A program made the position numbers and the translations under genes. Below, piece by piece: positions 9,419-20,421 of a stretch of DNA of 64,000 nucleotides (positions are counted from its first letter, which is position 1; each line of letters starts with the position of its first letter). The notes below the pieces were generated by a model, which saw nothing but the letters and a program-made list of their open reading frames with translations, searched no databases and had not been told where the DNA came from. The stretch lies in the NCBI RefSeq assembly GCF_001723685.1, contig NZ_MCBX01000044.1, positions 124,001 through 188,000 of the forward strand, given 5' to 3'. This DNA comes from Candidatus Marithrix sp. Canyon 246. Lineage in GTDB: Bacteria > Pseudomonadota > Gammaproteobacteria > Beggiatoales > Beggiatoaceae.

Positions 9419-9937
9419 ATGATCTTTTATATTAGATATATATCATTATTATCATTAGGATTATTAATATCTTGCGTAACTATTAATGTATATTTTCCAG
9501 CAGCGGCTGCTGAACAAGCCGCTGATCAAATTATTAACAAAGTTTGGAATGATAAAACAACAAACTCATCTAATAATTATAATGATATTAATTTAGAAAT
9601 ATCAAGCCCCACCTCTACTGCATTACAAAGAAAAATGACTGCACGACATAAAAAATTAAAGAAATATTATAATAATGGTGCAATTGGTATCACAAATAAT
9701 GCCTTTATTATGTTGCGTAGCCCTATGAAAGTAGCTCTAAAAAAACGTAATCATGTTAATCAACTAGTAAAAGCAGAAAATAAAGATCGTCTGCAACTAT
9801 ATGCTGAAATTGCATTAATAAATGGTCATCCTGAATGGGTAGAAAATATTCGCACTATATTTGCATCACGTTGGATTCAACGGGCATCACAAGGATGGAG
9901 ATACCAAGATAATCAAGGAACATGGCAACGCAAATAA
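9419..9937 (+). CDS. ydbL: YdbL-like DUF1318 lipoprotein
   Basis: The 172-aa protein has a lipoprotein signal (LGLLISC) and right after it the DUF1318 signature VTINVYFPAAAAEQAAD. DUF1318/YdbL proteins are encoded with YdbH and YnbE and regulate assembly of the YdbH bridge. The start is supported by ATAAGGACA about 8 nt upstream. The later segment KAENKDRLQLYAEIA followed by NGHPEWVENIR and the C-terminal W-rich part also match the family. The protein is larger than the E. coli homolog and membrane anchored. Confidence 0.75.
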   Translation: MIFYIRYISLLSLGLLISCVTINVYFPAAAAEQAADQIINKVWNDKTTNSSNNYNDINLEISSPTSTALQRKMTARHKKLKKYYNNGAIGITNNAFIMLRSPMKVALKKRNHVNQLVKAENKDRLQLYAEIALINGHPEWVENIRTIFASRWIQRASQGWRYQDNQGTWQRK

Positions 9938-10124
9938 TTATATGTGATAAAAATACAACAATGATATGTAAAGGATATTAGTTTTTTCTTTACAAAGTCT
10001 TGCATTTTTATGTCAGTTGAGTTAAGGTAAATTTATCTATCTTTTTTAAGATATAGAACATTCTTAAAAACTTGGTAAACATATCCAAGAAATACAAAAT
10101 AATCTAGTAACGGAGATATATTTT

Positions 10125-11291
10125 ATGAATAAACAAATACTAACATTAGCTTGTGCTGCTGGATTAGTAGCACCTATGACAAGCTATGCAGATATTAAAG
10201 TATCAGGCATCATACAAGCCGAAGCAATTAGTTATGAAGGTGCTGATGGTCAAAATGGTGTAACAATTAATAGAACTACCAGTCCAGCTACAAGTTTTGC
10301 AGCTAATGATCGTCAAAATTTCACTCATGACTCTTTAGGATCTATTTTGAATGAGGGTCCTAACCATATCATGTTTGATTTTGATGAAAAATTAGGTAGT
10401 GGATTACACGCTGAAGCACGTTATACAGGTGCTTTTAATACTTCAGGTAATTTTGGATCAAGCTTTATTGGTGAAGAAGCATGGGTTGGTTTAAGAGCTT
10501 CTTCTTTTCATGTTCGTTATGGTACTTTAGTTGGTGCTTATAAAGCATCATTTGAAATGGTTGATCCTTGGGCATGGACATCATTACAAACTCGTGGTAC
10601 CGGTGGTGGTATGAGTGGTGATCATAGAATGACTGTAGATGCAACTCGTACTATAGTAACATCAGATAGTGCCACTAATGGTCAAGGCTTAACCAATGAA
10701 GGATTCGTACAAGGCGCACTTGAAGTAGGTGTAAATTTTGCTGGATTTTCTACTACCTTACAAGGTTTTGTTGATGATTCATCAAACTTAGATGGTGCTG
10801 GACTTGTTGAAATCAAATATGCCGCTCCTAATTTTGCAATGTGGTTATCTGGTGCTTATACCCAGTTAGATGATGTTAAAAATGTAATCGCAACAAATGA
10901 AGATGAAGGAAAAATCAACTGGAAATTAGGTGGTAGTTATCAATTAGGACCAATGGTAACACTTGGTCTTCAATATGAAGATGCTGAAATTGGTGCATTT
11001 GATGAAAATCCAGATGGTGGTAGCTACATTCTTGGTTCTCTTGAAGTTAAAATGAATAACATCAGTGTAGCTGGTTGGGTATCTGGTTATATGTCAGATA
11101 TTGATGATAATGCTAGAATGACAGATGCTAATGGTAACTTTCTTGATGAAGATGCTTTAAGTTGGGCTGTTGGTGGTAAATATCACTTCGGAAAACGTAC
11201 TATGGTTTATGCAGGTTATCGTCAAACAGATAGTGATAATAACTTCCGTGACGAAAATGTTGCAACTTTAGGTATTAGACACGTATTCTAA
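10125..11291 (+). CDS. Gram-negative general porin
   Basis: The 388-aa precursor has a Sec signal peptide (cleavage after MTSYA), a strand-rich mature part with Gly/Asp turns and a C-terminal phenylalanine (IRHVF) that marks BAM substrates. The sequences NHIMFDFDEKLGSGLHAEARYT and EAWVGLRASSFHVRYGTLVG match the first strands and the L3-proximal block of 16-strand trimeric porins. GGAGATAT precedes the start by 8 nt. Codon use is smoother than in neighbours, which suggests high expression. The gene stands alone and ends at a palindrome (11301-11333). Substrate selectivity cannot be read. Confidence 0.85.
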   Translation: MNKQILTLACAAGLVAPMTSYADIKVSGIIQAEAISYEGADGQNGVTINRTTSPATSFAANDRQNFTHDSLGSILNEGPNHIMFDFDEKLGSGLHAEARYTGAFNTSGNFGSSFIGEEAWVGLRASSFHVRYGTLVGAYKASFEMVDPWAWTSLQTRGTGGGMSGDHRMTVDATRTIVTSDSATNGQGLTNEGFVQGALEVGVNFAGFSTTLQGFVDDSSNLDGAGLVEIKYAAPNFAMWLSGAYTQLDDVKNVIATNEDEGKINWKLGGSYQLGPMVTLGLQYEDAEIGAFDENPDGGSYILGSLEVKMNNISVAGWVSGYMSDIDDNARMTDANGNFLDEDALSWAVGGKYHFGKRTMVYAGYRQTDSDNNFRDENVATLGIRHVF

Positions 11292-11300
11292 GTCTTTAAA

Positions 11301-11333
11301 AGACCTGACAGGTTTTTAAAACCTGTCAGGTCT
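11301..11333. repeat. CCTGACAGG palindrome, full-length copy; possible terminator
   Basis: A 33-bp near-perfect palindrome with arms agacctgacaggttt and aaacctgtcaggtct lies between the convergent porin and hemH genes. The same element occurs at 42068-42100 and 51564-51596, with half copies at 369-383 and 54292-54305. Its location would let it stop transcription from both sides, but the family is dispersed like REP elements. Confidence 0.7.
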
Positions 11334-11336
11334 ATA

Positions 11337-12272
11337 TTATTTAAGAATTTTTACCAAAGCTTCAATATGTTCATCATTATAATTTAAAGCCGGAATATAA
11401 TGAAATTCCTCACCACCAGCCTCTAAAAAAATCTCACGATTTTCTCGATTAATCTCATCCAAAGTTTCCAAACAATCTGCTGAAAATCCCGGACAAACCA
11501 CATCAACTCGCTTAATTCCATCTTTAGCCAAAGTTATTAGCTTATGGTCAGCATAAGGTTCTAACCATTTTTCACGCCCAAACCGTGACTGAAACACCAC
11601 ATTCCAATTTTCTATATCTAAACCTAATGCAACTAACTTAGCAGTTTTATGGCATTGATCTGCATAAGGATCACCAGCATTTACAAACCGTTGAGGAATA
11701 CCATGAAATGAAAATAATAATTTATCAGGAATTCCATGTTGATTCCAATAACTTTTAATTTGTGCTATTAAAGCATTTATATAAGCAGAATTATCATGAT
11801 AATCTGCAATAAACCTCAAATCTGGCACTACACGCCAAGTTTTCAAAACATCAGCTACCGCATCAAAGCTGGAACCAGCAGTAGTACCTGAATATTGTGG
11901 ATATAAAGGTAATACTATAATACGTTCTACATTACGCAACTTTTCTAAACCACTAGCAATAGAAGGGTTTCCATAACGCATAGCTAAAACAACCTTAAAT
12001 TCTTCACCTAGTTTTTTTTGTAGAGCTTGCGCTTGCACTTTACTTATACTTAATAAGGGAGAACCATTTTCGGTCCAAACTTTTTCATATAAACGCGCTG
12101 AACGAGCTGGACGAATGCGTAAAATAACTCCATGCAAGGCAAACCACCAAAAAACACGCGGTAATTCAGTTACTCTTATATCCCACAAAAACTCAGCTAA
12201 ATAACGACGTAAAGCCTTAGCCGTTGGTGCATCAGGCGTTCCTAAATTAACTAACAATATACCAGTTAGCAT
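11337..12272 (-). CDS. hemH: Ferrochelatase
   Basis: The 311-aa enzyme inserts Fe2+ into protoporphyrin IX in the last step of heme synthesis. It has the N-terminal [11 protein letters not shown], the catalytic His in [10 protein letters not shown], the segment [18 protein letters not shown] and [16 protein letters not shown]. The length is near the bacterial norm. The start codon overlaps the stop of leuC by 7 nt, an unusual pairing that implies co-transcription of heme and leucine synthesis genes. No cysteines forming a 2Fe-2S cluster are seen at the C-terminus. Confidence 0.93.
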   Translation of the reverse strand: MLTGILLVNLGTPDAPTAKALRRYLAEFLWDIRVTELPRVFWWFALHGVILRIRPARSARLYEKVWTENGSPLLSISKVQAQALQKKLGEEFKVVLAMRYGNPSIASGLEKLRNVERIIVLPLYPQYSGTTAGSSFDAVADVLKTWRVVPDLRFIADYHDNSAYINALIAQIKSYWNQHGIPDKLLFSFHGIPQRFVNAGDPYADQCHKTAKLVALGLDIENWNVVFQSRFGREKWLEPYADHKLITLAKDGIKRVDVVCPGFSADCLETLDEINRENREIFLEAGGEEFHYIPALNYNDEHIEALVKILK

Positions 12273-13624
12273 GTTACAAAATGTCCTGCTATACCAGCAG
12301 CGGCAGCCATTGTTGGACTAACTAAATGAGTTCTACCAGCTTTTCCCTGTCGCCCTTCAAAATTACGATTAGAAGTAGAAGCACAACGCTCACCGGGTTC
12401 TAAACGATCAGCATTCATAGCTAAACACATAGAACAACCCGGAGAACGCCACTCAAAACCAGCATCAATAAACACTTTATCTAAACCCTCTTGTTCAGCT
12501 TGAAGCTTAATTAAACCAGAACCCGGTACCACCAAAGCCTGCTTAATATTAGTTGCCAACTTTTTACCCTTAACCACCTGTGCCGCTGCACGTAAATCTT
12601 CAATACGAGAATTGGTACAAGAACCAATAAAAATTTTATCAAGCTTAATATCAGTAATTGCCATACCACTTTTAAGATCCATATAATCCAAAGCGCGACG
12701 CATACCCTCATCATCAGCATCAGGAACTTTAGCATCAACAGCAACCACCATTTCTGGAGAAGTACCCCATGTAACTTGAGGTTTAATCAGACTAGCATCA
12801 ATATTTATCACCTTATCAAATTTAGCCCCAGCATCACTATGTAAACTACGCCAATATGATTTAGCCATATCTGAATATTTATTCACATATTCAATAGTTG
12901 TATCATCAACTGCAATCATACCAGCTCTAGCACCAGCCTCAATAGCCATATTACATACCGTCATACGACCCTCCATAGACAAAACCTCAATAGCCGTACC
13001 ACCAAACTCAATAGCATAACCAGTACCACCAGCAGTGCCAATTTCACCAATAATATAAAGAATAATATCCTTAGCACTAACATTGTTATCAACTTGCCCA
13101 TTAACACTAATAAGCATATTTTTAGACTTTTTCTGCAACAAACACTGAGTTGCTAACACATGTTCTACTTCAGAAGTACCAATTCCAAACGCCAAAGCTC
13201 CAAAAGCACCATGTGTTGAAGTATGGGAATCACCACACACAAGCGTCATACCCGGCAAAGTTTTACCTTGTTCTGGTCCAATAACATGCACAATACCCTG
13301 ACGAGGATCATTCATATTCAATTCAGTAATACCATAATCTAAACAATTTTTGCCTAAAGTTTCAACTTGTAAACGTGATATAGGATCAACTATACTTTCG
13401 ACTCCACCATCACGAGCCGTTGTTGGTACATTATGATCAGGAACCGCAAAATTCGCAGCAACTCGCCAAGGCTTACGATTAGCCAATCGTAATCCCTCAA
13501 AAGCTTGAGGAGATGTTACCTCATGAATTAAATGGCTATCAATATAAAGTAAAGCCGTACCATTATCATCAATACGTACTAAATGCGATTCCCACAATTT
13601 ATCATATAAAGTTTTTGCAGACAT
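12266..13624 (-). CDS. leuC: 3-isopropylmalate dehydratase large subunit
   Basis: The 452-aa aconitase-family subunit isomerises 2- to 3-isopropylmalate in leucine biosynthesis. It carries the start block [13 protein letters not shown], the substrate loop [20 protein letters not shown] and the three cluster cysteines in [14 protein letters not shown] and [11 protein letters not shown]. It is some 15-20 residues shorter than many proteobacterial forms. The small subunit gene leuD, which normally follows, is absent here; hemH follows instead. The gene reads away from the tRNA pair. Confidence 0.93.
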   Translation of the reverse strand: MSAKTLYDKLWESHLVRIDDNGTALLYIDSHLIHEVTSPQAFEGLRLANRKPWRVAANFAVPDHNVPTTARDGGVESIVDPISRLQVETLGKNCLDYGITELNMNDPRQGIVHVIGPEQGKTLPGMTLVCGDSHTSTHGAFGALAFGIGTSEVEHVLATQCLLQKKSKNMLISVNGQVDNNVSAKDIILYIIGEIGTAGGTGYAIEFGGTAIEVLSMEGRMTVCNMAIEAGARAGMIAVDDTTIEYVNKYSDMAKSYWRSLHSDAGAKFDKVINIDASLIKPQVTWGTSPEMVVAVDAKVPDADDEGMRRALDYMDLKSGMAITDIKLDKIFIGSCTNSRIEDLRAAAQVVKGKKLATNIKQALVVPGSGLIKLQAEQEGLDKVFIDAGFEWRSPGCSMCLAMNADRLEPGERCASTSNRNFEGRQGKAGRTHLVSPTMAAAAGIAGHFVTC

Positions 13625-13659
13625 AATCTATATTATATATATATTATAAAAAAATAAAA

Positions 13660-13688
13660 TTGTATTTTTAATTTAAAAGGTGTATAAT
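13660..13688 (+). promoter_or_regulatory. Sigma70-type promoter for the tRNA-Ser/tRNA-Arg pair
   Basis: TTGTAT at 13660-13665 and a perfect TATAAT at 13683-13688 are separated by 17 bp. The predicted transcription start is about 30 nt before the tRNA-Ser gene, and no other gene lies between. Confidence 0.65.
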
Positions 13689-13726
13689 TCGTTTTATTAA
13701 AAGTCAGACTCATTCCTAAGACACGT

Positions 13727-13817
13727 GGAGAGATGGCCGAGTGGCTGAAGGCGCTCCCCTGCTAAGGGAGTATAGGCTAATCCCCTATCGAGGGTTCGAA
13801 TCCCTCTCTCTCCGCCA
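13727..13817 (+). tRNA. tRNA-Ser (anticodon GCU)
   Basis: The 91-nt sequence folds with acceptor GGAGAGA/TCTCTCC, the class II long variable arm, anticodon loop CTGCTAA (GCT) and the T-loop GGTTCGAAT. The discriminator is G, as required for serine, and CCA is encoded. It reads AGC/AGU codons. Confidence 0.95.
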
Positions 13818-13828
13818 CAAAAAATTAC

Positions 13829-13905
13829 GCGCCCGTAGCTCAGCTGGATAGAGTACCTGGCTACGAACCAGGCGGTCGGGAGTTCGAATCTCTCCGGGCG
13901 CGCCA
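13829..13905 (+). tRNA. tRNA-Arg (anticodon ACG)
   Basis: The 77-nt gene has acceptor GCGCCCG/CGGGCGC, D-arm AGCTCAGCTGGATAGAGT, anticodon stem-loop CCTGG-CTACGAA-CCAGG and T-loop TTCGAAT, with encoded CCA. The A34 is expected to be deaminated to inosine by TadA to read CGN codons. It follows tRNA-Ser after 11 nt. Confidence 0.95.
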
Positions 13906-13916
13906 TATCCCAAATA

Positions 13917-13950
13917 AGCAGGATTTCAATTTTGGAATCCCGCTTTTTTT
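13917..13950 (+). terminator. Rho-independent terminator after the tRNA pair
   Basis: A 9-bp stem (agcaggatt with aatcccgct, one mismatch) with a loop of about 10 nt is followed by a run of seven or more T. It separates the tRNAs from the rpsL block. Confidence 0.65.
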
Positions 13951-14051
13951 ATGAAAGAAAGCTGGTATCTGTATTGATGCCGGCTTATCTTTGTTTATAT
14001 CTATATATTACACTAATTAAATAATGATCTCCCGAATTATTTGGAGTAACT

Positions 14052-14426
14052 ATGGCAACAATCAACCAGTTGGTGCGTAAACCACGCAAGCTTCAAAAAA
14101 GCAAAAGTACTACACCAGCATTGGATGGATGTCCACAAAAACGTGGTGTATGTACTCGTGTTTATACAACTACACCAAAGAAACCAAACTCAGCTATGCG
14201 TAAAGTAGCACGTGTAAGACTGACCAATAGTATGGAAGTAACCACATATATTGGTGGTGAAGGGCATAACTTACAAGAACATTCAGTCGTATTAATTCGC
14301 GGTGGTCGTGTAAAAGATTTACCCGGTGTACGGTATCACACAGTTCGTGGCTCCTTAGACACATCTGGAGTTAATGCTAGACGACAAGGTCGTTCTAAAT
14401 ATGGAACTAAAAGACCTAAGTCTTAA
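14052..14426 (+). CDS. rpsL: 30S ribosomal protein S12
   Basis: The 124-aa protein forms part of the decoding centre. The loop TPKKPNSA (Lys43 region) and [10 protein letters not shown] (Lys88 region) are wild type for the positions tied to streptomycin resistance. GGAG lies 8 nt before the ATG. First gene of the str-S10-spc-alpha block; rpsG follows after 23 nt. Confidence 0.98.
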   Translation: MATINQLVRKPRKLQKSKSTTPALDGCPQKRGVCTRVYTTTPKKPNSAMRKVARVRLTNSMEVTTYIGGEGHNLQEHSVVLIRGGRVKDLPGVRYHTVRGSLDTSGVNARRQGRSKYGTKRPKS

Positions 14427-14449
14427 CCTAAAATACTGGAAATTATAAT

Positions 14450-14920
14450 ATGCCAAGAAGAAGAGTTGTCGCTAAACGTGTTATTTTACCAGATCCTAAA
14501 TATAAAGATGAAACATTAGCAAAATTTATCAATATATTAATGATCAGCGGTAAAAAAGCGGTTGCAGAGCGTATGGTATATGGTGCTTTAGATAAAATTG
14601 CTGATAAAGCAAATGCTGAAGCCTTAGAAGTTTTTAATAAAGCATTAGATAATGTACGCCCAGTAGTAGAAGTAAAATCAAGACGAGTTGGTGGTTCTAC
14701 TTATCAAGTACCTATAGAAGTTCGTCCAATTCGACGTACTACATTAGCAATGCGTTGGATAGTAGATTCAGCACGTAAACGTAGCGAAAAAACAATGGCA
14801 CTTCGTTTAGCAGGTGAAATCTTTGATGCTTCTGAAAGCAAAGGCAGCGCTATCAAAAAACGTGAAGATGTACATAGAATGGCGGAAGCAAATAGAGCAT
14901 TTTCACATTTCCGCTGGTAA
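14450..14920 (+). CDS. rpsG: 30S ribosomal protein S7
   Basis: The 156-aa primary 16S rRNA binder of the small-subunit head starts with [10 protein letters not shown] and contains [16 protein letters not shown]. In E. coli S7 also represses str-operon translation. It sits 23 nt after rpsL and 29 nt before fusA, in the standard order. Confidence 0.98.
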   Translation: MPRRRVVAKRVILPDPKYKDETLAKFINILMISGKKAVAERMVYGALDKIADKANAEALEVFNKALDNVRPVVEVKSRRVGGSTYQVPIEVRPIRRTTLAMRWIVDSARKRSEKTMALRLAGEIFDASESKGSAIKKREDVHRMAEANRAFSHFRW

Positions 14921-14949
14921 CAAATAAAAACTTTAAATTATAACTAGAT

Positions 14950-17049
14950 ATGGCACGTAAGACACCCATTGATCGCTACCGTAATCTTGGTATCATGGCC
15001 CATATTGATGCGGGCAAAACCACAACCACTGAACGTGTTCTTTATTACACAGGTGTTTCGCATAAAATAGGCGAAGTCCATGATGGTGCTGCTACCATGG
15101 ATTGGATGGAACAAGAACAGGAACGTGGTATTACTATTACATCTGCCGCTACTACCTGTTTTTGGAAAGGTATGGCTGGACAGTTTCCAGAGCATCGAAT
15201 TAATATTATTGATACTCCCGGACACGTTGATTTTACTATTGAAGTAGAACGCTCACTACGTGTATTAGATGGAGCATGTGCAGTTTTTTGTGCAGTCGGT
15301 GGAGTAGAACCTCAATCAGAAACAGTTTGGCGACAAGCAAATAAGTATGGAGTACCACGTATAGCTTTTGTCAATAAAATGGACAGAGCTGGTGCAGATT
15401 TTTTACGAGTAGTTGGACAACTAAAAGACCGTTTAGCAGCTAATCCTGTTGTATTGCAAATACCTATTGGTGCTGAAGAGAATTTTGAAGGGCTTGTCGA
15501 TCTAGTTAAGATGAAAGCCATTTATTGGGAAGAAGCTAACTTAGGTGTTAAATTCGAGGAACGTGAAATCTCAAGCGAGATGCAAGATCTTTGTGATGAA
15601 TGGCGCGAAAAGTTAGTCGAAACCGCAGCAGAAGCTACTGAAGAGTTGATGGAAAAATATCTTGAAGATGGAGAATTATCTCAAGATGAAATTCGTCAAG
15701 GTATTCGCCAACGTACTATTGCAAATGAAGTTGTTCCTACCATATGTGGTTCAGCCTTTAAGAATAAAGGCGTTCAAGCAATGTTGGATGCAGTAATTGA
15801 CTTTATGCCTGCACCTACTGATGTTGCTAGCATACGTGGCGTTTTAGATGATAAAGATGAAACCGAATCCAGCAGAAAATCTAGTGATGACGAACCTTTT
15901 GCAGCTTTAGCATTTAAAATAGCTACTGATCCTTTTGTTGGTAATCTAACATTTTTCCGCGTTTATTCTGGTGTTTTAAATTCAGGTGATACAGTTTATA
16001 ACCCATTAAAAGGTAAACGTGAACGGATTGGGCGTATTCTACAAATGCACGCCAATTCACGTGACGAAATTAGGGAAGTTAGAGCTGGTGATATTGCAGC
16101 AGCAGTTGGATTAAAAGACGTAACCACTGGCGAAACATTATGTGATAAAAATAATGTTATTACCTTAGAAAAAATGGAATTTCCTGAGCCAGTAATATCC
16201 ATTGCAGTAGAGCCAAAAACTAAAGCTGACCAAGAAAAAATGGGCATCGCTTTATCTAAACTAGCGGCTGAAGATCCTTCATTCAGAGTACGTACAGATG
16301 AAGAATCTGGGCAAACAATCATATCTGGTATGGGTGAATTACACCTTGATATTATTGTTGATCGTATGCGTCGTGAGTTTAATGTCGAAGCCAATATTGG
16401 ATCACCACAAGTTGCCTATCGCGAAACCATTAAAGCAACTATTGAACAAGAAGGTAAATTTGTACGTCAATCAGGTGGTCGTGGTCAATATGGTCATGTT
16501 TGGTTAAAAATTGAACCACAAACCTTGGGTACTGGTTATGAATTTGTCAATGAAATTGTTGGTGGTGTAGTTCCTAAAGAATATATTCCAGCAGTTGATA
16601 AAGGCATACAGGCACAAATGAAAAATGGTGTCATTGCTGGTTATCCGGTAGTTGATGTCAAAGTTACCCTTTTTGATGGTTCATATCATGAAGTTGATTC
16701 TAGTGAAATGGCTTTTAAAATTGCTGGTTCACAATGTTTCAAAGAAGGTGCTAAGCGAGCTAAGCCAGTTTTAATGGAACCAATAATGAAGGTTGAAGTT
16801 GTTACGCCTGAAGATTATATGGGTGACATTATGGGTGATCTTAATCGTCGTCGCGGTATTTTACAAGGTATGGATGATATTCCAACTGGTAAAGTAATTA
16901 CTGCCGAAGTACCACTTGCTGAAATGTTTGGTTATGCAACTGATGTACGTTCTATTTCACAAGGACGCGCTAGTTACACTATGCAGTTTGAAAAATATGG
17001 CGAAGCTCCTGCAAATATTGCAGATGAAGTAATTAAAAAGAATCAGTAA
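14950..17049 (+). CDS. fusA: Elongation factor G
   Basis: The 699-aa translocation GTPase has G1 [11 protein letters not shown]3 DTPGHVDF and G4 NKMDRAGAD, then the domain IV segment [13 protein letters not shown] and domain [14 protein letters not shown]. Length matches the canonical EF-G1. The next gene is rpsJ after only 4 nt; the tuf gene usual at this place in Gammaproteobacteria is absent, so EF-Tu must be encoded elsewhere. Confidence 0.98.
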   Translation: MARKTPIDRYRNLGIMAHIDAGKTTTTERVLYYTGVSHKIGEVHDGAATMDWMEQEQERGITITSAATTCFWKGMAGQFPEHRINIIDTPGHVDFTIEVERSLRVLDGACAVFCAVGGVEPQSETVWRQANKYGVPRIAFVNKMDRAGADFLRVVGQLKDRLAANPVVLQIPIGAEENFEGLVDLVKMKAIYWEEANLGVKFEEREISSEMQDLCDEWREKLVETAAEATEELMEKYLEDGELSQDEIRQGIRQRTIANEVVPTICGSAFKNKGVQAMLDAVIDFMPAPTDVASIRGVLDDKDETESSRKSSDDEPFAALAFKIATDPFVGNLTFFRVYSGVLNSGDTVYNPLKGKRERIGRILQMHANSRDEIREVRAGDIAAAVGLKDVTTGETLCDKNNVITLEKMEFPEPVISIAVEPKTKADQEKMGIALSKLAAEDPSFRVRTDEESGQTIISGMGELHLDIIVDRMRREFNVEANIGSPQVAYRETIKATIEQEGKFVRQSGGRGQYGHVWLKIEPQTLGTGYEFVNEIVGGVVPKEYIPAVDKGIQAQMKNGVIAGYPVVDVKVTLFDGSYHEVDSSEMAFKIAGSQCFKEGAKRAKPVLMEPIMKVEVVTPEDYMGDIMGDLNRRRGILQGMDDIPTGKVITAEVPLAEMFGYATDVRSISQGRASYTMQFEKYGEAPANIADEVIKKNQ

Positions 17050-17053
17050 TATT

Positions 17054-17365
17054 ATGGCAAATCAAAGAATTCGCATACGTTTAAAAGCTTTTGATCATAA
17101 GTTAATTGATCAATCAGCGCGTGAAATTGTAGAAACAGCAAAACGTACTGGGGCACAAATTCGTGGTCCCATACCTTTGCCTATCAAGAAAGAAAAGTTT
17201 ACGGTTTTGATTTCTCCGCATGTTAATAAGGATGCTAGAGATCAATATGAAATTCGCACTCATAAACGCTTATTAGATATAATTGATCCAACTGATAAAA
17301 CAGTTGATTCTTTAATGAAATTAGATCTAGCAGCAGGTGTGAACGTACAAATTAAATTAAATTAA
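17054..17365 (+). CDS. rpsJ: 30S ribosomal protein S10
   Basis: The 103-aa protein ([39 protein letters not shown] in two blocks) is the S10/NusE component of the 30S head and of antitermination complexes. Only 4 nt separate it from fusA, so the L4-responsive leader known upstream of rpsJ in E. coli is not present. Confidence 0.97.
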   Translation: MANQRIRIRLKAFDHKLIDQSAREIVETAKRTGAQIRGPIPLPIKKEKFTVLISPHVNKDARDQYEIRTHKRLLDIIDPTDKTVDSLMKLDLAAGVNVQIKLN

Positions 17366-17377
17366 AGAGGTTATAAA

Positions 17378-18019
17378 ATGGCTCTTGGAGTTATCGGTCG
17401 TAAATGTGGTATGACTCGCATATTTACAGAAGACGGGTTATCTATTCCAGTGACCGTTATCGAAGCGCAGCCTAATCGTGTGACTCAATTGAAAACCAAA
17501 GAAACTGATGGTTATGAAGCTGTTCAAGTAACTTGTGGAAGTCGTCGTGCTAAGCGTGTAAATAAACCGGCAAGTGGACAATTTAAAAAGGCTGGTGTTG
17601 AAGCTGGACGTGGTTTCTGGGAATTTCGTATTGAGAATGAAGATTTAGATCTTCAGTTGGGTAGTGAAATTAAAGTTGATATTTTCAACGATGGGCAGTT
17701 TGTAGATGTGACTGGTACTAGTAAAGGTAAAGGCTTTGCTGGGGTAATCAAACGTCATAACTTTAGTATGCAAGATGCAACTCACGGTAATTCTTTAGCA
17801 CATCGTGCCGCCGGTTCTATTGGTCAAAACCAAACACCGGGACGTGTTTTTAAAGGTAAGAAGATGGCTGGGCATATGGGTAATGTACGTCGCACAATCC
17901 AGAATCTTGAAGTTGTGCGTGTTGATTCTGAGAAAAATTTAATTTTAATTAAGGGTGCTGTTCCCGGCGCACCGGGTGAAGATGTTATTGTACGCCCAGC
18001 AGTTAAGAAGGTGAAATAA
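17378..18019 (+). CDS. rplC: 50S ribosomal protein L3
   Basis: The 213-aa protein starts with [16 protein letters not shown] and contains [15 protein letters not shown] and the conserved Gln in [17 protein letters not shown] that is methylated by PrmB in E. coli. AGAGG precedes the start. Its stop and the rplD ATG share one base (TAATG). Confidence 0.98.
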   Translation: MALGVIGRKCGMTRIFTEDGLSIPVTVIEAQPNRVTQLKTKETDGYEAVQVTCGSRRAKRVNKPASGQFKKAGVEAGRGFWEFRIENEDLDLQLGSEIKVDIFNDGQFVDVTGTSKGKGFAGVIKRHNFSMQDATHGNSLAHRAAGSIGQNQTPGRVFKGKKMAGHMGNVRRTIQNLEVVRVDSEKNLILIKGAVPGAPGEDVIVRPAVKKVK

Positions 18020-18627
18020 TGGAATTGAGCCTACACAGTGACGCAGGGGTTATTAATGTGTCTGATGCAGTGTTTGATGTGAAATTTAATGAGACTTTAG
18101 TTCATCAATCAGTCACTGCTTATTTAGCAGCAGCTCGTTCTGGTACACGCGCCCAGAAAAGTAGATCTGATGTACAAGGCACAGGCGCAAAACCTTGGCG
18201 ACAAAAAGGAACTGGACGCGCACGTGCTGGTACTGTTAAAAGTCCTTTATGGCGTAGTGGTGGTGTTACTTTTGCTGCTAAGCCTCAAAATTATGCACAA
18301 AAATTAAATAAAAAAATGTATCGTAGCGCATTATGTTCAATATTATCTGAATTGGCGCGTTCGACTCGTTTAATAGTTGTTGAAAATTTTTCAGTTGATA
18401 CACCTAAAACTAAGAAACTGCTTGAAAAATTAAAGCCTTTTGATGTTAAGAATTTATTAATTATTACAGAAAATATAGAAGATAATCTTGCTTTAGCGGC
18501 ACGTAACCTACATCAAGTAAATTTAAATGATGCAAAAGGTGTTAATCCCGTGAGTTTAGTGGGTTCAGAAAAAATTATAATTACTGTGCCAGCCTTAAAG
18601 CAATTAGAGGAAAGATTGGCATCATGA
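18019..18627 (+). CDS. rplD: 50S ribosomal protein L4
   Basis: The 202-aa protein has the extended loop reaching the exit tunnel ([21 protein letters not shown]). In E. coli L4 also autoregulates the S10 operon. It is coupled to rplC by TAATG and overlaps rplW by 4 nt. Confidence 0.97.
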   Translation: MELSLHSDAGVINVSDAVFDVKFNETLVHQSVTAYLAAARSGTRAQKSRSDVQGTGAKPWRQKGTGRARAGTVKSPLWRSGGVTFAAKPQNYAQKLNKKMYRSALCSILSELARSTRLIVVENFSVDTPKTKKLLEKLKPFDVKNLLIITENIEDNLALAARNLHQVNLNDAKGVNPVSLVGSEKIIITVPALKQLEERLAS

Positions 18628-18920
18628 ATCAAGCTAGGTTAATGCAAGTATTAATTGCACCACATGTTTCTGAAAAAGCTCTAAGGGTAGCAGATCGTAA
18701 TAGACAGTTTGTATTTAAAGTATTACCAAGTGCAAATAAAGATGAAGTAAAGCAAGCTGTTGAATTATTATTTAAAGTTAAAGTTAATAAAGTACAAATT
18801 AGTTGTGTTAAAGGCAAGAAAAAAGTCTTTGGCAAAATTAATGGTAAACGTTCTAATTGGAAAAAAGCCTATGTAGGTTTACAAGAAGGTTTTGATATTA
18901 ACTTTAGGGTTAGTGATTAA
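18624..18920 (+). CDS. rplW: 50S ribosomal protein L23
   Basis: The 98-aa exit-port protein, docking site for trigger factor and SRP, has [10 protein letters not shown] and the loop [22 protein letters not shown]. The ATGA overlap with rplD implies coupled translation. Confidence 0.97.
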   Translation: MNQARLMQVLIAPHVSEKALRVADRNRQFVFKVLPSANKDEVKQAVELLFKVKVNKVQISCVKGKKKVFGKINGKRSNWKKAYVGLQEGFDINFRVSD

Positions 18921-18937
18921 AAGGATAAAATAATATT

Positions 18938-19768
18938 ATGGCACTTGTAAAAGCTAAACCTACATCAGCAGGCAGACGTTTTGTAGTAAAGCAAAATAAT
19001 GCTTTATTACATAAAGGTAAGCCTCATAAAGCTCTGTTAGAAAAGAAGTCCAAGACAGGTGGACGTAATAATAATGGACGTATCACTGTTCGTCATCATG
19101 GTGGTGGACATAAGCAGCATTATAGAATTATAGATTTTAAACGTAATAAAGATGGAATTGAAGCTAAGGTGGAACATATTGAATATGATCCTAACCGTAG
19201 TGCTCATATTGCGTTAATGTTATATGCTGATGGTGAACGTAAATATATTATATATCCAAAAGGTTTGAATGTTGGTGATACAATTATTTCTGGTACTCAT
19301 GTACCAATAAAAGCTGGTAATTGTATGCCCTTACGTCATATTCAAATGGGTAGTACAGTACATTGTATTGAATTAAAACCTAGTAAAGGTGCACAATTAG
19401 CTAGAAGTGCTGGCACATACGCTCAATTAGTAGCTCGTGAAGGTCAATATGTAACATTACGTTTACGTTCTGGTGAAACTCGTAAAGTTCTAAGTGATTG
19501 TCGTGCTACAATTGGTGAAGTTGGAAATTCTGAACATAATCTAATTTCTTTAGGTAAAGCTGGTGCTTCCAGATGGAGAGGTATTAGACCTACTGTACGT
19601 GGTGTTGCTATGAACCCGGTTGATCACCCTCATGGTGGTGGTGAAGGACGTACTTCTGGTGGTCGTCACCCTGTAACTCCTTGGGGCTTTCCAACTAAGG
19701 GTGCAAAAACTCGTACTAATAAACGTACTAATAAGATGATTGTTAGACGTAGATCGTCTTCACGATAA
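18938..19768 (+). CDS. rplB: 50S ribosomal protein L2
   Basis: The 276-aa peptidyl-transferase-centre protein has [21 protein letters not shown] and the invariant [19 protein letters not shown] block with the essential His. It lies 17 nt after rplW. Confidence 0.98.
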   Translation: MALVKAKPTSAGRRFVVKQNNALLHKGKPHKALLEKKSKTGGRNNNGRITVRHHGGGHKQHYRIIDFKRNKDGIEAKVEHIEYDPNRSAHIALMLYADGERKYIIYPKGLNVGDTIISGTHVPIKAGNCMPLRHIQMGSTVHCIELKPSKGAQLARSAGTYAQLVAREGQYVTLRLRSGETRKVLSDCRATIGEVGNSEHNLISLGKAGASRWRGIRPTVRGVAMNPVDHPHGGGEGRTSGGRHPVTPWGFPTKGAKTRTNKRTNKMIVRRRSSSR

Positions 19769-19783
19769 GGATTAAAAAATAAT

Positions 19784-20059
19784 ATGCCACGTTCCATTAA
19801 AAAAGGGCCTTTTATTGATCTTCACTTATTGAAAAAAGTGGAGAAAGCTATTGCAACTAAAAACAAACGCCCCATAAAAACATGGTCGCGTCGTTCAATG
19901 GTACTCCCCGAAATGGTTGGATTAACAATCGCTATTCATAATGGTCGTCTACATGTTCCTGTGTTTATCAGTGAAAATATGGTTGGACATAAATTAGGTG
20001 AATTTGCAGTAACGCGAACCTTTAAAGGCCATCAAGCGGATAAAAAATCTAAACGCTAA
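19784..20059 (+). CDS. rpsS: 30S ribosomal protein S19
   Basis: The 91-aa head protein begins [12 protein letters not shown] and has [20 protein letters not shown] and the C-terminal [14 protein letters not shown]. Standard position after rplB. Confidence 0.97.
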   Translation: MPRSIKKGPFIDLHLLKKVEKAIATKNKRPIKTWSRRSMVLPEMVGLTIAIHNGRLHVPVFISENMVGHKLGEFAVTRTFKGHQADKKSKR

Positions 20060-20078
20060 ATTATAATTAATAATTGAT

Positions 20079-20411
20079 ATGGAAGTATTAAGTAAACATA
20101 AATATGTGCGTATTTCTCCGCAAAAGTGTCGGTTAGTTGCTGACCAAATTCGCGGATTACCGGTTGAACGAGCACTAAATATTTTAAAATTTAGTAATAA
20201 ACGCGCAGCAGTATTATTGAAAAAAACATTAGATACTGCGATTGCAAATGCAGAAAATAATGAAGGTGCAGATATTGATGAATTGCGTGTTTCTAGTGTC
20301 TGTGTTGATGAAGGACCAACTATGAAACGTATGCGTGCCCGTGCTAAAGGACGGGGTAGTCGAATTTTAAAACGTACTAGTCACATTTTAGTGACAGTTT
20401 CTGACGCTTAA
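20079..20411 (+). CDS. rplV: 50S ribosomal protein L22
   Basis: The 110-aa protein contains [17 protein letters not shown] and the beta-hairpin tip [20 protein letters not shown] that lines the exit tunnel, a site of macrolide resistance changes. No insertion is seen in the hairpin. Confidence 0.97.
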   Translation: MEVLSKHKYVRISPQKCRLVADQIRGLPVERALNILKFSNKRAAVLLKKTLDTAIANAENNEGADIDELRVSSVCVDEGPTMKRMRARAKGRGSRILKRTSHILVTVSDA

Positions 20412-20421
20412 GAGAAAAATT

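Noticed and set aside
13697..13906. Minus-strand 69-codon frame over the tRNA genes
   Set aside because: It is the antisense of tRNA-Ser and tRNA-Arg, a well-known source of false proteins (MARPERFELPT type).
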